64,000 nt of DNA from Arcicella sp040387735 (GTDB lineage: Bacteria > Bacteroidota > Bacteroidia > Cytophagales > Spirosomataceae): NCBI GenBank assembly GCA_040387735.1, contig JAZKDE010000028.1, positions 1 through 64,000 of the forward strand, read 5' to 3'. The notes under the pieces were generated by a model. It did no database searches, was not told the origin of the DNA, and saw only the letters and a program-made list of their open reading frames with translations. A program made the translations under genes and the position numbers. Below, one piece after another: positions 25,150-34,627 of the stretch. Position 1 is the first letter of the stretch, and each line of letters opens with the position of its first letter.

Positions 25150-25947
25150 ATGATATTTTTCATCGCCCTCTTTTTACTCATTGCTCTCATATATTTTATT
25201 ATCCAATACAGTTTTCTGATTCCTACAAAAAAAGGAATTCCTGTTTTGATGTATCATAAAATTCATGAAACCGAAAAAGATATGCTGACGGTTTCTACGG
25301 AAGATTTCGAGAAACAACTCAAATTTCTCAAAGACAATGATTATCAAGCAATTACTACAAAAGAAGTGCTCAACTTTTTAGATAATAAACAAGCACTTCC
25401 CCCAAATCCTGTGCTCATCACTTTTGATGATGGCTATGTCAGTAATCTTGAATTGGCGTATCCTTTACTCCAAAAATATCATTTAAAAGCTACTATTTTT
25501 CTGCCGACTTCTTACTTGGGTGGTATGAGTTCTTGGTACGGAGACGGTTCGGCATTAATGACTTATGAGCAACTAAAATCGCTCAATTCTTCAGTGATAG
25601 AATTTGGTTTACATTCGCATAAACACCAGAATTTCAAACACTTAGCCTTGGAAGAAATGCGAGAGGAATTATTAACCAATATGCAAACCTTAACCGAGAA
25701 CGGTATTGATTACACGCCTACTTTTGCGTATCCGTATGGAGGCAGACCCAAGAAAAAAGAAGTCTTAAACGCCATGAAAAAGATGTTTACAGAAATTGGT
25801 ATTAAAGCGGCTTTCAGAATTGGAAATAAGGTAAATTCATTCAAATCCAAAGATAAATTTGAGTTAAAACGCATTGATATTCAAGGAAATGACTCATTTT
25901 GGTCATTCAAAACAAAGCTTCAAAAAGGAAGAGTTAAATTATTTTAG
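25150..25947 (+). CDS. Polysaccharide deacetylase (NodB domain), membrane-anchored
   Basis: A 265-residue protein with an N-terminal membrane segment (residues 2-22, IALFLLIALIYFIIQYSF). The CE4 NodB fold has motif 1 LITFDDGYVSN (Asp-Asp), motif 2 GLHSHKHQNF (two metal His) and motif 3 FAYPYGGRP. GIPVLMYHKIHE at the start of the domain is typical of this deacetylase group. It removes N- or O-acetyl groups from a glycan outside the inner membrane, probably the one made by the neighbouring transferases. It is in line with the GT genes on the same strand. Confidence 0.9.
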   Translation: MIFFIALFLLIALIYFIIQYSFLIPTKKGIPVLMYHKIHETEKDMLTVSTEDFEKQLKFLKDNDYQAITTKEVLNFLDNKQALPPNPVLITFDDGYVSNLELAYPLLQKYHLKATIFLPTSYLGGMSSWYGDGSALMTYEQLKSLNSSVIEFGLHSHKHQNFKHLALEEMREELLTNMQTLTENGIDYTPTFAYPYGGRPKKKEVLNAMKKMFTEIGIKAAFRIGNKVNSFKSKDKFELKRIDIQGNDSFWSFKTKLQKGRVKLF

Positions 25948-25959
25948 TTCTTAGCAAAA

Positions 25960-27003
25960 TTGAAAATTCTCGAAATAAATACCGAATCTTCTTGGCGTGG
26001 TGGCGAACGTCAAACGTATCTCAATATGGTAGGTTTGCGAGACGCAGGCGTACAAATTTCATTATTGGCAAAAGCAGAAGGCGAGCTATCCAAAAAATCG
26101 CAACAAGCTAATTTTCAAACTTATGAGATTAAAAATCGTTGGGAAGGATTGAAATTTTTAGCCAAAAATGGAAGCAATTTTGACGTTATTCACGCTCAAA
26201 CTTCCAAAGCCCAATTATTAGCCATTTTAACCAAACCTTTTCACGGAAAACCTGTCGTTTATAGTCGGCGAGTGAATTTCCCGATAAAAGGATTCATGAC
26301 AAAGTTAAAGTATTATTTTACGGATAAGGTGGTAGCAATTACCGAAATTGTCAAACAGAGCTTAGAAGATTTTGGTATAAAAAATGTCTGTGTCATTACA
26401 GATATAGTTGAAAATCAAATAATTAATTCTAAAAAAGCCAAAGATTTCATTTTAGAAAATGGCTGGCAAAATAAAAAAATAATTGCAACTGTTGCCGCTT
26501 TCACCGAAGAAAAAGACCCTCAAACTTTGGTTCAAGCAATTGCTATTTTAAGTAAACTCCGAGATGATTTTGTATTCTTGCATTTTGGCGAAGGCAAATT
26601 AAAGGCAGTTATTGAAGAAAATATTAATTCACTGAAAATCAATAATTTGTATAAATTTGTCGGTTATCACGATAATATTCAAGATTTCTATTCGGTCTTT
26701 GATATTTTCGTTTTGACTTCCCAACAAGAAGGTTTGGGCAGTAGTATTTTAGATGCGTTTATCAATCGAGTTCCCGTGGTGGCAACCAAGGCAGGGGGTA
26801 TTACTGAAACTGTTATGAATCAGGGTTTACTTTGTGAAGTTGGCGATAGTAAAACCATTGCAGAATCTATTCATAGATTATTGAATGATGGGCAATTACG
26901 GAAAGATTTTACCGAAAAAGCCTATCAAATTGCCGTCACAAAACACAGCACTGAGAGCGTCTCAAAGGCGTACTTAAAGGTCTTTTCTGAATTATTGTCA
27001 TAA
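25960..27003 (+). CDS. GT4-type glycosyltransferase
   Basis: A 347-residue GT-B enzyme. The N-terminus KILEINTESSWRGGERQTYLN has the glycine loop that binds the acceptor side, and HAQTSKAQLLAIL follows. The C-terminal GT1 domain carries FVGYHDNIQDFYSVFDIFVL and EGLGSSILDAFINRVPVVAT with the ExxxxxxxE nucleotide-sugar motif. The start is TTG, 13 bases after the deacetylase stop; no ATG fits. Likely part of the same lipid-linked glycan pathway, on the cytoplasmic face. Confidence 0.88.
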   Translation: MKILEINTESSWRGGERQTYLNMVGLRDAGVQISLLAKAEGELSKKSQQANFQTYEIKNRWEGLKFLAKNGSNFDVIHAQTSKAQLLAILTKPFHGKPVVYSRRVNFPIKGFMTKLKYYFTDKVVAITEIVKQSLEDFGIKNVCVITDIVENQIINSKKAKDFILENGWQNKKIIATVAAFTEEKDPQTLVQAIAILSKLRDDFVFLHFGEGKLKAVIEENINSLKINNLYKFVGYHDNIQDFYSVFDIFVLTSQQEGLGSSILDAFINRVPVVATKAGGITETVMNQGLLCEVGDSKTIAESIHRLLNDGQLRKDFTEKAYQIAVTKHSTESVSKAYLKVFSELLS

Positions 27004-27129
27004 ATTTTGTGTTTCTTTGTTTGGTCATTTAAACTTCACTATCTGTATGAATCCGATTCGAGAATATGTTGAAGTACAACAAGGATATATGATTCATTTT
27101 CAACTTCGCTGATAATTTTCACGCTATGA

Positions 27130-27336
27130 GTGTGGAGAGAAGATTCTGGCATTGCAATAACTGATGACATTGTTGATAAAACAGTTGAATTAACCCGAAA
27201 ATATAAAATTAAAACACCCGATGCCATCATTGCGGCAACGGCTATCACTAAGCAACTTACACTAATTACCGATAACGACCGTAATTTTCTAAATATCAAA
27301 GACTTACGAGTTATTAATCCGAATAAAATCCATTGA
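27130..27336 (+). pseudogene. Remnant of a VapC-type PIN-domain toxin
   Basis: A 68-codon frame, opened by GTG, holds only the C-terminal half of a PIN ribonuclease: TVELTRKYKIKTPDAIIAAT followed by LTLITDNDRNFLNIKDLRVI, with the third and fourth acidic positions. The N-terminal half with the first catalytic Asp (DTN-type) is missing; a stop lies directly upstream and bases 27004-27129 show no such motif in any frame. No antitoxin is recognised. It is therefore a dead fragment. Its TGA overlaps the TTG start of the exporter gene. Confidence 0.75.
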
Positions 27337-29150
27337 AAACATACCTTCGCATTCTTGCTTACGCCCCGATTAAGGGCTATTTTTTCCCTTTTCTTTTGGC
27401 ATCTGTCCTTTCCAGTATTTTTGGAATCTTGAATTTTGCTTTAATTCAGCCACTTTTAGAAGTATTATTTAGCGAAAAAGCCGTTACGCTGGTTGCTATG
27501 CCCGAATATTCTTTTTCTATCGAATATTTTGTAAATCTTTTCAATCATTATTTAACTACAATGGCTCTTGAAAAGGGTAAAATTCAAGCTCTTTGGTTTG
27601 TAGCGGGTGTAATTTTAGCTTCGGTATTTTTGGCAAATTTCTTTAAGTTTTTATCAACTTTAGTGATTGAAAAATTTAAAGGAAAAACCGTTATGGCAAT
27701 TCGAAAGGCTGTTTTTGAAAAAACCTTGCACTTACATTTGGGCTTTTTCACGAACGAACGCAAAGGGAATTTAATCTCTTACATTACCACTGACGTACAA
27801 GAAATTGAAAACTCAGTTGGACGGGCATTTTCTGCTATTTTTAAAGAAATCTTCACTTTTATTGGGTTCTTTTTGGCACTTCTTTATCAATCTACCCAAC
27901 TGACATTATTCTCTTTAATGGTGATTCCCGTTGCAGGAATTTTGATTACATCAATTACAAAAAAACTTCTATTGGACGCTCAAGAGGTACAGCAACGCCA
28001 AAGTAATTTGTTTACAATTTTAGATGAAACCCTCGGTGGAATGCGAGTTGTCAAAGGATTTAATGCGGAAAATTTTATCAAAAAACGTTTTGGCAATGAA
28101 AATCAGGGCTATTTCAGTTCGTGGTTACGTATGAGTTACCGCCAACAAGCTCAAGCTCCTTTGACTGAGTTTTTGGGTGTTTTGACGGTAACTGGCATTT
28201 TGGTTTACGGTGGTTCTTTGGTTTTGGGTGGTAATTCTACCATGTCGGCATCGGGTTTTATTACTTACATTATTTTGTTTTCGCAGGTAACTCGCCCCGC
28301 CAAGGAAATCGCTAATGCCGTGTCGGGAATCCAACGTGGCGTGGCAGCTTCTGAGCGTATTTTGGGAATGATTGATGCTCCGAATAATGTAAAAGATTTA
28401 CCTCATTCATCTAAAATTCAAGCATTTAATCAAGAAATAGAGTTCAAAAACGTATCATTTGAGTACGAATCAGGGACAAAAGTTTTAGACAATGTTTCCC
28501 TAAAAATACAAAAAGGAAAAACCGTCGCTTTGGTAGGTTCATCGGGCGGTGGAAAATCAACCTTGGCTGATTTAGTGCCAAGATTTTATGACCCTACCGA
28601 AGGACAAATTTTGATTGACGGTCAAGACCTCCGTGAACTCAAACAAGAATCACTCCGTGAACTCATGGGTATTGTGACCCAAGAATCTATTTTATTCAAT
28701 GATACTATCGCAAACAATATTGCCTTTGGAACGGAACATTCTGAAAGTGAAATAATGGAAGCTGCAAAAATTGCAAACGCCCATAATTTTATCCTCGAAA
28801 CCCAAGATGGTTACCATACATTAATCGGCGACCGAGGTGGTAAGCTTTCGGGTGGACAACGCCAACGACTGAGCATTGCTCGAGCTATTTTAAAAAACCC
28901 TCCTATTTTGATTTTGGACGAAGCAACTTCGGCCTTGGATACCGAATCCGAAAAATTGGTACAAGAAGCCTTAGCAAATTTGATGAAAAATCGCACGACT
29001 TTGGTAATTGCTCACCGTTTAAGTACCATTCAGAATGCAGATGAAATATTGGTAATTCACCAAGGAAAAATCATCGAACGTGGTACGCATGAGTCTTTAT
29101 TAAATATTGAGGACGGTTTTTATCGTAAATTAAGTACCATGCAAGGCTAA
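27333..29150 (+). CDS. MsbA-type ABC exporter
   Basis: A 605-residue half-transporter. An N-terminal ABC-exporter membrane domain has about six segments (residues 15-340) and the NBD follows: Walker A LVGSSGGGKST (401-411), Q-loop VTQESILFNDTIANN, signature KLSGGQRQRLSIARAIL, Walker B PILILDEATSALD and H-loop IAHRLSTIQNADEI. MsbA-like proteins flip lipid A or other lipid-linked glycans; its place in the glycan cluster suggests it exports the cluster's product. The start is TTG, overlapping the stop of the PIN fragment. Confidence 0.92.
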   Translation: MKTYLRILAYAPIKGYFFPFLLASVLSSIFGILNFALIQPLLEVLFSEKAVTLVAMPEYSFSIEYFVNLFNHYLTTMALEKGKIQALWFVAGVILASVFLANFFKFLSTLVIEKFKGKTVMAIRKAVFEKTLHLHLGFFTNERKGNLISYITTDVQEIENSVGRAFSAIFKEIFTFIGFFLALLYQSTQLTLFSLMVIPVAGILITSITKKLLLDAQEVQQRQSNLFTILDETLGGMRVVKGFNAENFIKKRFGNENQGYFSSWLRMSYRQQAQAPLTEFLGVLTVTGILVYGGSLVLGGNSTMSASGFITYIILFSQVTRPAKEIANAVSGIQRGVAASERILGMIDAPNNVKDLPHSSKIQAFNQEIEFKNVSFEYESGTKVLDNVSLKIQKGKTVALVGSSGGGKSTLADLVPRFYDPTEGQILIDGQDLRELKQESLRELMGIVTQESILFNDTIANNIAFGTEHSESEIMEAAKIANAHNFILETQDGYHTLIGDRGGKLSGGQRQRLSIARAILKNPPILILDEATSALDTESEKLVQEALANLMKNRTTLVIAHRLSTIQNADEILVIHQGKIIERGTHESLLNIEDGFYRKLSTMQG

Positions 29151-29151
29151 T

Positions 29152-30282
29152 TTATTTAGCCTTTACGCCAAATAATAAACGCATTAAATTGAATGGTCGA
29201 ATCAGGAAATGGTAAATAATTAAAGCCCCTAAAAACGTTCCAAACATTAAAATGAGCAGTTTTATTTGCCAAGCCATTCCCCAATTGGCGATGTAAAAAC
29301 CAATGGCAACCGTAATTGTTTGGTGCAAAATATAAAACGGATAAACCGCTTCATTGGCGTATTTTAGGGTATTATTCGTAAAGTTGAGGAAATATTTAGC
29401 ATAACCGCCAATGCAAAAAATGACTGAAAAAGCATTGATGCGAGTAATAATTCCTTCTACGAAAAATTCTAAATCTTCGTTTTGAATGGGAAAAATTGGC
29501 TTGAAAAGAAAAAGATAAATACTCGTACTAAATAGGATTGAAGCCCAAAGATATCCTTTTCGATAAATCTCCAAAATTTCCCAAAATTTCGGATTTTGTC
29601 CCATCACGTAGCCCATTAAAACCAACAAAAAACAATTGAGTAAATTCAGCCAATCATGAATTAGATTATGGGTTGTTGGTGAAATTGGGTCTAACATCCA
29701 GAACAAAATCATAAACGGTAAAGTGAGCCAATAGCTTCTAAGTGGATGAATAAAAATCTGATGGAATTTTGCTAAAAAACGTTGTCCTTTCGCTGATTTC
29801 AAGGCTAAAAAAATAGGAGTTCCTACCAACGAATACACGAATAAATAGACCACAAACCACAAGTGATGCCATGAAAAACTACCTTTTGGATAAGGAATAA
29901 AATCAAAAACGCTCGGGTAAAAAGCAGTATAAGAACCCGAAAATTGGTGGTACATTACTCGCTCAAAATAGATTTGGGGCGGAACAATAACAAACATTCC
30001 AAAAATTAGAGGTAAAAATAAACGCTTGGTTCGTTCACCAATAAAGCTCCAACCCGTGCGAGATTTTAGGGCAAAACTCATTCCCACACCCGAAATAAAA
30101 AAGAGCAATGAAAGTCTCCATTGGTTAAAAAATAGCATTGGATACTCCAACGATTCTACAATAACGTTGTTTTTGACGTGCCAACCCCAAGAAACGAAGA
30201 ACATTCCTGAGTGATAAAAAATGAGGATTGCAAAGGCTAAGACTCTAATCCAGTCGATAAAATATTGTCTATTTTTTGACAT
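29152..30282 (-). CDS. Acyltransferase 3 family membrane protein
   Basis: A 376-residue integral membrane protein with about ten hydrophobic segments. The N-terminus RQYFIDWIRVLAFAILIFYH with the conserved His, and RLSLLFFISGVGMSFAL, are the hallmark of acyltransferase-3 (OafA/WecH/NodX-like) enzymes, which O-acetylate surface or secreted sugars. It is convergent with the MsbA-type exporter, one base apart. A role in decorating the glycan of the cluster is inferred from position only. C-terminal part LIYHFLIRPFNLMRLLFG closes the fold. Confidence 0.85.
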   Translation of the reverse strand: MSKNRQYFIDWIRVLAFAILIFYHSGMFFVSWGWHVKNNVIVESLEYPMLFFNQWRLSLLFFISGVGMSFALKSRTGWSFIGERTKRLFLPLIFGMFVIVPPQIYFERVMYHQFSGSYTAFYPSVFDFIPYPKGSFSWHHLWFVVYLFVYSLVGTPIFLALKSAKGQRFLAKFHQIFIHPLRSYWLTLPFMILFWMLDPISPTTHNLIHDWLNLLNCFLLVLMGYVMGQNPKFWEILEIYRKGYLWASILFSTSIYLFLFKPIFPIQNEDLEFFVEGIITRINAFSVIFCIGGYAKYFLNFTNNTLKYANEAVYPFYILHQTITVAIGFYIANWGMAWQIKLLILMFGTFLGALIIYHFLIRPFNLMRLLFGVKAK

Positions 30283-30388
30283 TTTCTTTTGATTTTTTGT
30301 TCAGCAAAAGTAGCGTGTTGAATATCAAAAAAAGGCTTTGCTGATAGTGGAGACGTACTTTCCGATAATTCAGGACGTCATTGAGGGC

Positions 30389-31537
30389 TTAGTTTTTTCT
30401 AAACTGAGAAGGCGACACACCCGTAAATTTTTTAAAGGCGGAATTGAAAGCAGATTTTGAGTTATAGCCCACTTGCTCAGAAATTTCCTCAATTTTTACA
30501 TTAGGGTTTTCTGTCAATAATTTTTGGGCTTCTTGAATTCGATATTGGGCCGTGAAATCAAAAAAGCTTTGCCCCAAACTTTCATTCAAAATTTGCGACA
30601 AATGATGCGGCGACACGGATAATTGTTTTGCCAAAGTAGGCATTGAAAACGAATCGTTCAAAAATGGCTTTTCAGTTTCCATTAAATACTTGATTTTAGC
30701 AAGCGTATTTTCTTGAATTTCGAAAGTTAAAGATGACTTTTCGTATTTTTTTGCTTCTTTATTTTCCTGAGTAAAGAAAGCTGAATTCTTGATAACATTA
30801 ATGCTGATTAAATAAATTATTAGGGTCAAATGGGCCGCAATTAAGTGGTCACCAAGGTCATGCGGGAAGGTTTTTTTAAAAATTACGAATATCACCATGA
30901 TAGAAATAAACCAAAAACTCATCCGTCTCGCCCACGCTAAAGTAATATTTTGATTGGAGAAAAAGGGCAGATTTTTCTCTTTAAATGTCGTCATTAATAA
31001 CCAAATATTCGCCACGGAATAGATAATCATACTAATTAGAAAAAGCTCATTAGTATAGTCAGAGATGCGATAAACGGTATTATTCCACATTCCAGTGGGA
31101 GTAGGTAAATGTGGTAATTCTGGATAATACGCACTGATATAAGCATTGTATTTTTCAGGATAATCCGCAGGAAAAAAAACGACACTTTTATAAATCAAGT
31201 ACAATAAAAATGGCAGAAAATGAAACCAATCCGATTTCTTAAAAGGCTTATTTAGGGTAATTCGTACATAGAGATAAAAGAGGGGTGCAAATAGGAAATT
31301 GGTAGGTTCGGCAAAATCAATGAGCCATACCATTTTAAACATCAGATTGGTATAGCAAAGCAATATTTCGGTCATCGAACATACAAAACCCAATAATAAT
31401 AAGCCCAAACACACATTTGCTTGCCGATTTCCTTTTTTGCTAAAAATAAAAAAATAACCCAAAAACAACGCTTGCACAATGCCCAAAAACATTAGGCAAG
31501 CGAAGATGTCTATTTTAGGTGGGTATGTGATGGGCAT
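30389..31537 (-). CDS. AraC-type regulator with membrane domain
   Basis: A 382-residue protein. Residues 10-230 hold about seven hydrophobic segments (FACLMFLGIVQALFLGYFF, VCLGLLLLGFVCSMTEILL and others), and the C-terminus is an AraC/XylS DNA-binding domain: FSMPTLAKQLSVSPHHLSQI followed by QEAQKLLTENPNVKIEEISE, GYNSKSAFNSAFKKFTGVSP. This membrane-anchored architecture is common in Bacteroidota. The ligand and targets are unknown; divergence from nothing close makes them hard to guess. Confidence 0.88.
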   Translation of the reverse strand: MPITYPPKIDIFACLMFLGIVQALFLGYFFIFSKKGNRQANVCLGLLLLGFVCSMTEILLCYTNLMFKMVWLIDFAEPTNFLFAPLFYLYVRITLNKPFKKSDWFHFLPFLLYLIYKSVVFFPADYPEKYNAYISAYYPELPHLPTPTGMWNNTVYRISDYTNELFLISMIIYSVANIWLLMTTFKEKNLPFFSNQNITLAWARRMSFWFISIMVIFVIFKKTFPHDLGDHLIAAHLTLIIYLISINVIKNSAFFTQENKEAKKYEKSSLTFEIQENTLAKIKYLMETEKPFLNDSFSMPTLAKQLSVSPHHLSQILNESLGQSFFDFTAQYRIQEAQKLLTENPNVKIEEISEQVGYNSKSAFNSAFKKFTGVSPSQFRKN

Positions 31538-31605
31538 TTCGTAATAATTTGGCAGCGAATCAGTTATCTTGCAATCTAATAATTCTACAAATCCTGGCTC
31601 AGACC

Positions 31606-33765
31606 CTACAATATCCTCAACTTAGCAAAGCTCAAAAGCAAAGTCTTCTCGCCAATTGTCCCTTCGAACTGAATGGTTGCTTTACGGTCGGTGCCGTTTA
31701 CGTCTATCTTTTTTACTTTCCCAAAACCAAATTTTAAATGCTCAACTCGGTCGCCTTCCGCTAAGTTTTTGGTATCGCTCGGTGTAAAATCGGTGGAAGG
31801 TTTGTAGGTATTCCCCACTACGGCTGAACGAGTTGATGCTGGTCTTTGAATTAAATTAGCAATTGGCGTTTTGGTATCTGGCGTATTGAAATCGGGCATT
31901 TTTTGCTCACGATTCGACATTCTGACAAAACCTTGTGGCAAACGTTGGGTGTCTTCAACGGCACGACGAATATTCTTGGCAAACTGTAAATATTTGGGGT
32001 CGATTTCATCTAAGAAACGACTTGGCTCACAAGGTTTTAAGCGTCCCCATTGGTAACGAGTCTCGGCGTAAGACATCATTAACTTCTTTTCCGCACGGGT
32101 AATGGCTACGTAAAAAAGACGACGTTCTTCTTCTAAATCCGCCCGACTTTGTAGCATCATTTGGCTCGGAAAAAGGTCTTCTTCCATACCCACTACATAT
32201 ACATGATTAAACTCCAAACCCTTCGCCCCGTGAATCGTCATCATCGTCACTCGGTCATTGTCGCCATCGGGGTCATCTTGGTCGGCAGTGGTCATTAATG
32301 AAACATTTTGCAGGAAAGTATTCAAGTTTTTGTCCTCCACACCTTCATCTGGATTATCCACAAATTCTTTGATGGAGTTCAATAATTCCTGCACGTTTTC
32401 GTAGCGAGAAAGCCCTTCAACGGTTTTATCTTCGTGGAGTTCCTTCAATAATCCCGACGACTTTGCAATGTGCGATGCCACTTCATAAGCATCTTTTTTA
32501 CCCGTTTCTACCATGATTTTGAACGACTTAATCAAGTCGGCAAAACCTTCGATGGTATCCGCAAAACGCCCAGCTTGGTATTGTTTGATATTTGAAACGA
32601 CTTGCCAAATTGGAACTTGTTGTTCAGAGGCCGTAATCGTAATTTTGGCAATGGTTGTATCGCCAATACCTCGTTTGGGCAAATTGATAATGCGTTTGAA
32701 AGCCTCTTCGTCATTTTGATTTATCGTAAACCTAAAATATGCCAATAAATCCTTGATTTCACGACGCTGATAGAAAGAAAGTCCACCGATAATTCGGTAT
32801 TTGATATTGAGTTTTCTGAGAGATTCCTCAAAAGTTCTCGATTGAGCGTTGGTTCGGTAAAGAATGGCAAAGTCCGTATTCCGAAGCCCTAAATTCATTT
32901 TCGACTCAAAAATATGTGTTGAAACCAAGCGACCTTCCTCATTATCCGAAGTCGCTTTTATCAACTCAATTAACGAACCTTCTTCATTTTCTGTGAAAAC
33001 AGTTTTCTTTAACTGATTCTTGTTTTTAGCAATAATTGAATTGGCGGCTTCCACGATATTTTGGGTAGAACGATAGTTTTGTTCCAACTTAATCGTGGTC
33101 ATATTTGGATAATCTTTCTCTAAATTCAAGATATTATCAATACTCGCACCACGGAAGGCGTAAATCGACTGAGCGTCGTCACCTACCACACAAAGATTGC
33201 GTGAAATATCAGATAACTTCTTGACAATCAAGTACTGAGAAACGTTTGTGTCTTGAAACTCATCCACCATTACGTACTTGAATTTCCGTTGGTATTTGTC
33301 CAAAACCGCAGGATGGTCACGGAAAAGCAGATTGGTATTGAACAGCAAATCGTCAAAATCCATCGCATTGGCTTGGAAACAACGGAGAGCGTAAATCTTG
33401 TAAATCTTACCCATTTCTGGCAATTTAGCCGCCGTGTCATCCGCCGCAATTACGGGATTATTGATGTACTCATCAGGGCCTATCAAACGGTTTTTTGCTC
33501 CCGAAATACGGTTAAAAACCACGTTTGGTTTGTAGATTTTATCGTCCAAACCACGTTCTTTCACAATACTTCTGATTAACGATTTTGAATCGTCAGTATC
33601 ATAAATTGAGAAGTCAGAAGTATAACCCAAATGCTTTCCATCAAAACGGAGGATTTTGGCAAAAACCGAGTGAAAAGTACCCATCCAAAGGTTTTTGGCA
33701 TCATTTCCGATAACTTTTTCAACTCGCTGACGCATTTCACCCGCTGCTTTATTGGTAAACGCCAT
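31606..33765 (-). CDS. PcrA/UvrD-type DNA helicase, main part (broken 5' end)
   Basis: 719 codons of an SF1A 3'-5' helicase: motif Ia AFTNKAAGEMRQRV at the very start, motif II VMVDEFQDTNVSQY, motif III VVGDDAQSIYAFRGA, motif IV LEQNYRSTQNIVEAAN, motif V TIHGAKGLEFNHVYV and motif VI LFYVAITRAEKKL. Such helicases act in nucleotide excision and mismatch repair and on blocked forks. The Walker A motif I is missing from this frame and is found in another frame just upstream (33749-33901). The frame's ATG lies in the middle of the domain, so this is not a natural start: the gene is frameshifted by a small deletion. Confidence 0.9.
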   Translation of the reverse strand: MAFTNKAAGEMRQRVEKVIGNDAKNLWMGTFHSVFAKILRFDGKHLGYTSDFSIYDTDDSKSLIRSIVKERGLDDKIYKPNVVFNRISGAKNRLIGPDEYINNPVIAADDTAAKLPEMGKIYKIYALRCFQANAMDFDDLLFNTNLLFRDHPAVLDKYQRKFKYVMVDEFQDTNVSQYLIVKKLSDISRNLCVVGDDAQSIYAFRGASIDNILNLEKDYPNMTTIKLEQNYRSTQNIVEAANSIIAKNKNQLKKTVFTENEEGSLIELIKATSDNEEGRLVSTHIFESKMNLGLRNTDFAILYRTNAQSRTFEESLRKLNIKYRIIGGLSFYQRREIKDLLAYFRFTINQNDEEAFKRIINLPKRGIGDTTIAKITITASEQQVPIWQVVSNIKQYQAGRFADTIEGFADLIKSFKIMVETGKKDAYEVASHIAKSSGLLKELHEDKTVEGLSRYENVQELLNSIKEFVDNPDEGVEDKNLNTFLQNVSLMTTADQDDPDGDNDRVTMMTIHGAKGLEFNHVYVVGMEEDLFPSQMMLQSRADLEEERRLFYVAITRAEKKLMMSYAETRYQWGRLKPCEPSRFLDEIDPKYLQFAKNIRRAVEDTQRLPQGFVRMSNREQKMPDFNTPDTKTPIANLIQRPASTRSAVVGNTYKPSTDFTPSDTKNLAEGDRVEHLKFGFGKVKKIDVNGTDRKATIQFEGTIGEKTLLLSFAKLRIL

Positions 33766-33901
33766 TTTTGATAAGGTGAGCCGTGCGATAAGTCAGAACT
33801 CGTGTTTTTCCCGAACCCGCACCCGCAATAATCATCAACGGCCCGTTAATATGTTGTACCGCATCTTGTTGCGGTTGATTTAATCCTTGTAAATAATCCA
33901 T
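33749..33901 (-). pseudogene. N-terminal fragment of the PcrA/UvrD helicase
   Basis: From MDYLQGLNQPQQDAVQHI the frame reads the helicase Q-motif and Walker A IIAGAGSGKTRVLTYRTAHL, then LIKNGV, and stops at TAA (33749-33751) after two extra codons. The normal family continues with about eight residues and then the TFTNKAA motif; that short link is missing, and the second frame takes over from the sequence ggcgtttacc. Together they form one disrupted gene 31606-33901. The -7 element TACTTTTG at 33940-33947 supports the start at 33901 rather than a longer frame at 33979. Confidence 0.88.
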
Positions 33902-33939
33902 TACTTTATTTTCTTGCCTATTCTTAGATAGTATATTTA

Positions 33940-33947
33940 CAAAAGTA
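33940..33947 (-). promoter_or_regulatory. -7 promoter element of the helicase gene
   Basis: Reads TACTTTTG on the minus strand (TAnnTTTG), 39 bases upstream of the helicase start at 33901. The HD gene starts divergently at 33979. Confidence 0.5.
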
Positions 33948-33978
33948 CGAAAAAAAGGGTACTCTATCTTGCTAAACA

Positions 33979-34599
33979 ATGCTAAAACAAACTTTCATTG
34001 CCCTCTTGACGAAATATACAAATGACCAAGATTTGATTACGGAATTATGGGCTGAAATCGAACGTAATTACTCTGACAAAAAAAGACATTATCATACTTT
34101 GAATCATTTGGAAAATTTATTGCAACAATTGACGGAGATAAAACCACAAATAAAAGATTGGGACGTGGTGCTTTTTTCACTGTATTATCATGATATTATT
34201 TACAATTCTTTGAAATCAGATAATGAACAAAAAAGTGCCGAATTAGCCGAAAATCGAATGAAATCCATCGGAATTTCGTTGGCAATAATAGAACGATGCA
34301 AAGCTCAAATAATGGCTACCAAAGCACATTTTATGAGTGAAAACGAAGATGCCAATTACTTTACCGATGCCGACCTTTCGGTTTTGGGGCAGTCTTGGGA
34401 AATGTATTCGGAATATTATCAAAACGTCAGAAAAGAATACGCCATTTATCCCGACTTGATTTATAATGCTGGTCGGAAGAAGGTTTTAAAGCACTTTTTG
34501 GCAATGGAACGAATTTTTAAAACTAATTATTTTTACCTTAAATTTGAAGCACAAGTAAGAGTGAATTTGGAAAAAGAGTTGGCATTTTTAACTCACTAA
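33979..34599 (+). CDS. HD-domain metal-dependent phosphohydrolase-like protein
   Basis: A 206-residue protein of the COG4339-like predicted HD hydrolase group. YSDKKRHYHTLNHLENLL (30-47) supplies a metal-binding His, and LFSLYYHDIIYNSL (about 65-78) carries the HD pair; FTDADLSVLGQSWE supplies the C-terminal Asp. SEYYQNVRKEYAIYPDLIYN and GRKKVLKHFLAMERIF complete the pattern. Substrate is unknown, probably a nucleotide or phosphorylated metabolite. It is followed 28 bases later by a small acidic protein on the same strand. Confidence 0.82.
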   Translation: MLKQTFIALLTKYTNDQDLITELWAEIERNYSDKKRHYHTLNHLENLLQQLTEIKPQIKDWDVVLFSLYYHDIIYNSLKSDNEQKSAELAENRMKSIGISLAIIERCKAQIMATKAHFMSENEDANYFTDADLSVLGQSWEMYSEYYQNVRKEYAIYPDLIYNAGRKKVLKHFLAMERIFKTNYFYLKFEAQVRVNLEKELAFLTH

Positions 34600-34627
34600 T
34601 TCACAAATCACGCAATCACAAATAAAA

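Noticed and set aside
27039..27299. An 86-codon minus-strand frame over the PIN remnant, considered as an antitoxin
   Set aside because: It is antisense to the PIN coding sequence and shows no antitoxin motif.
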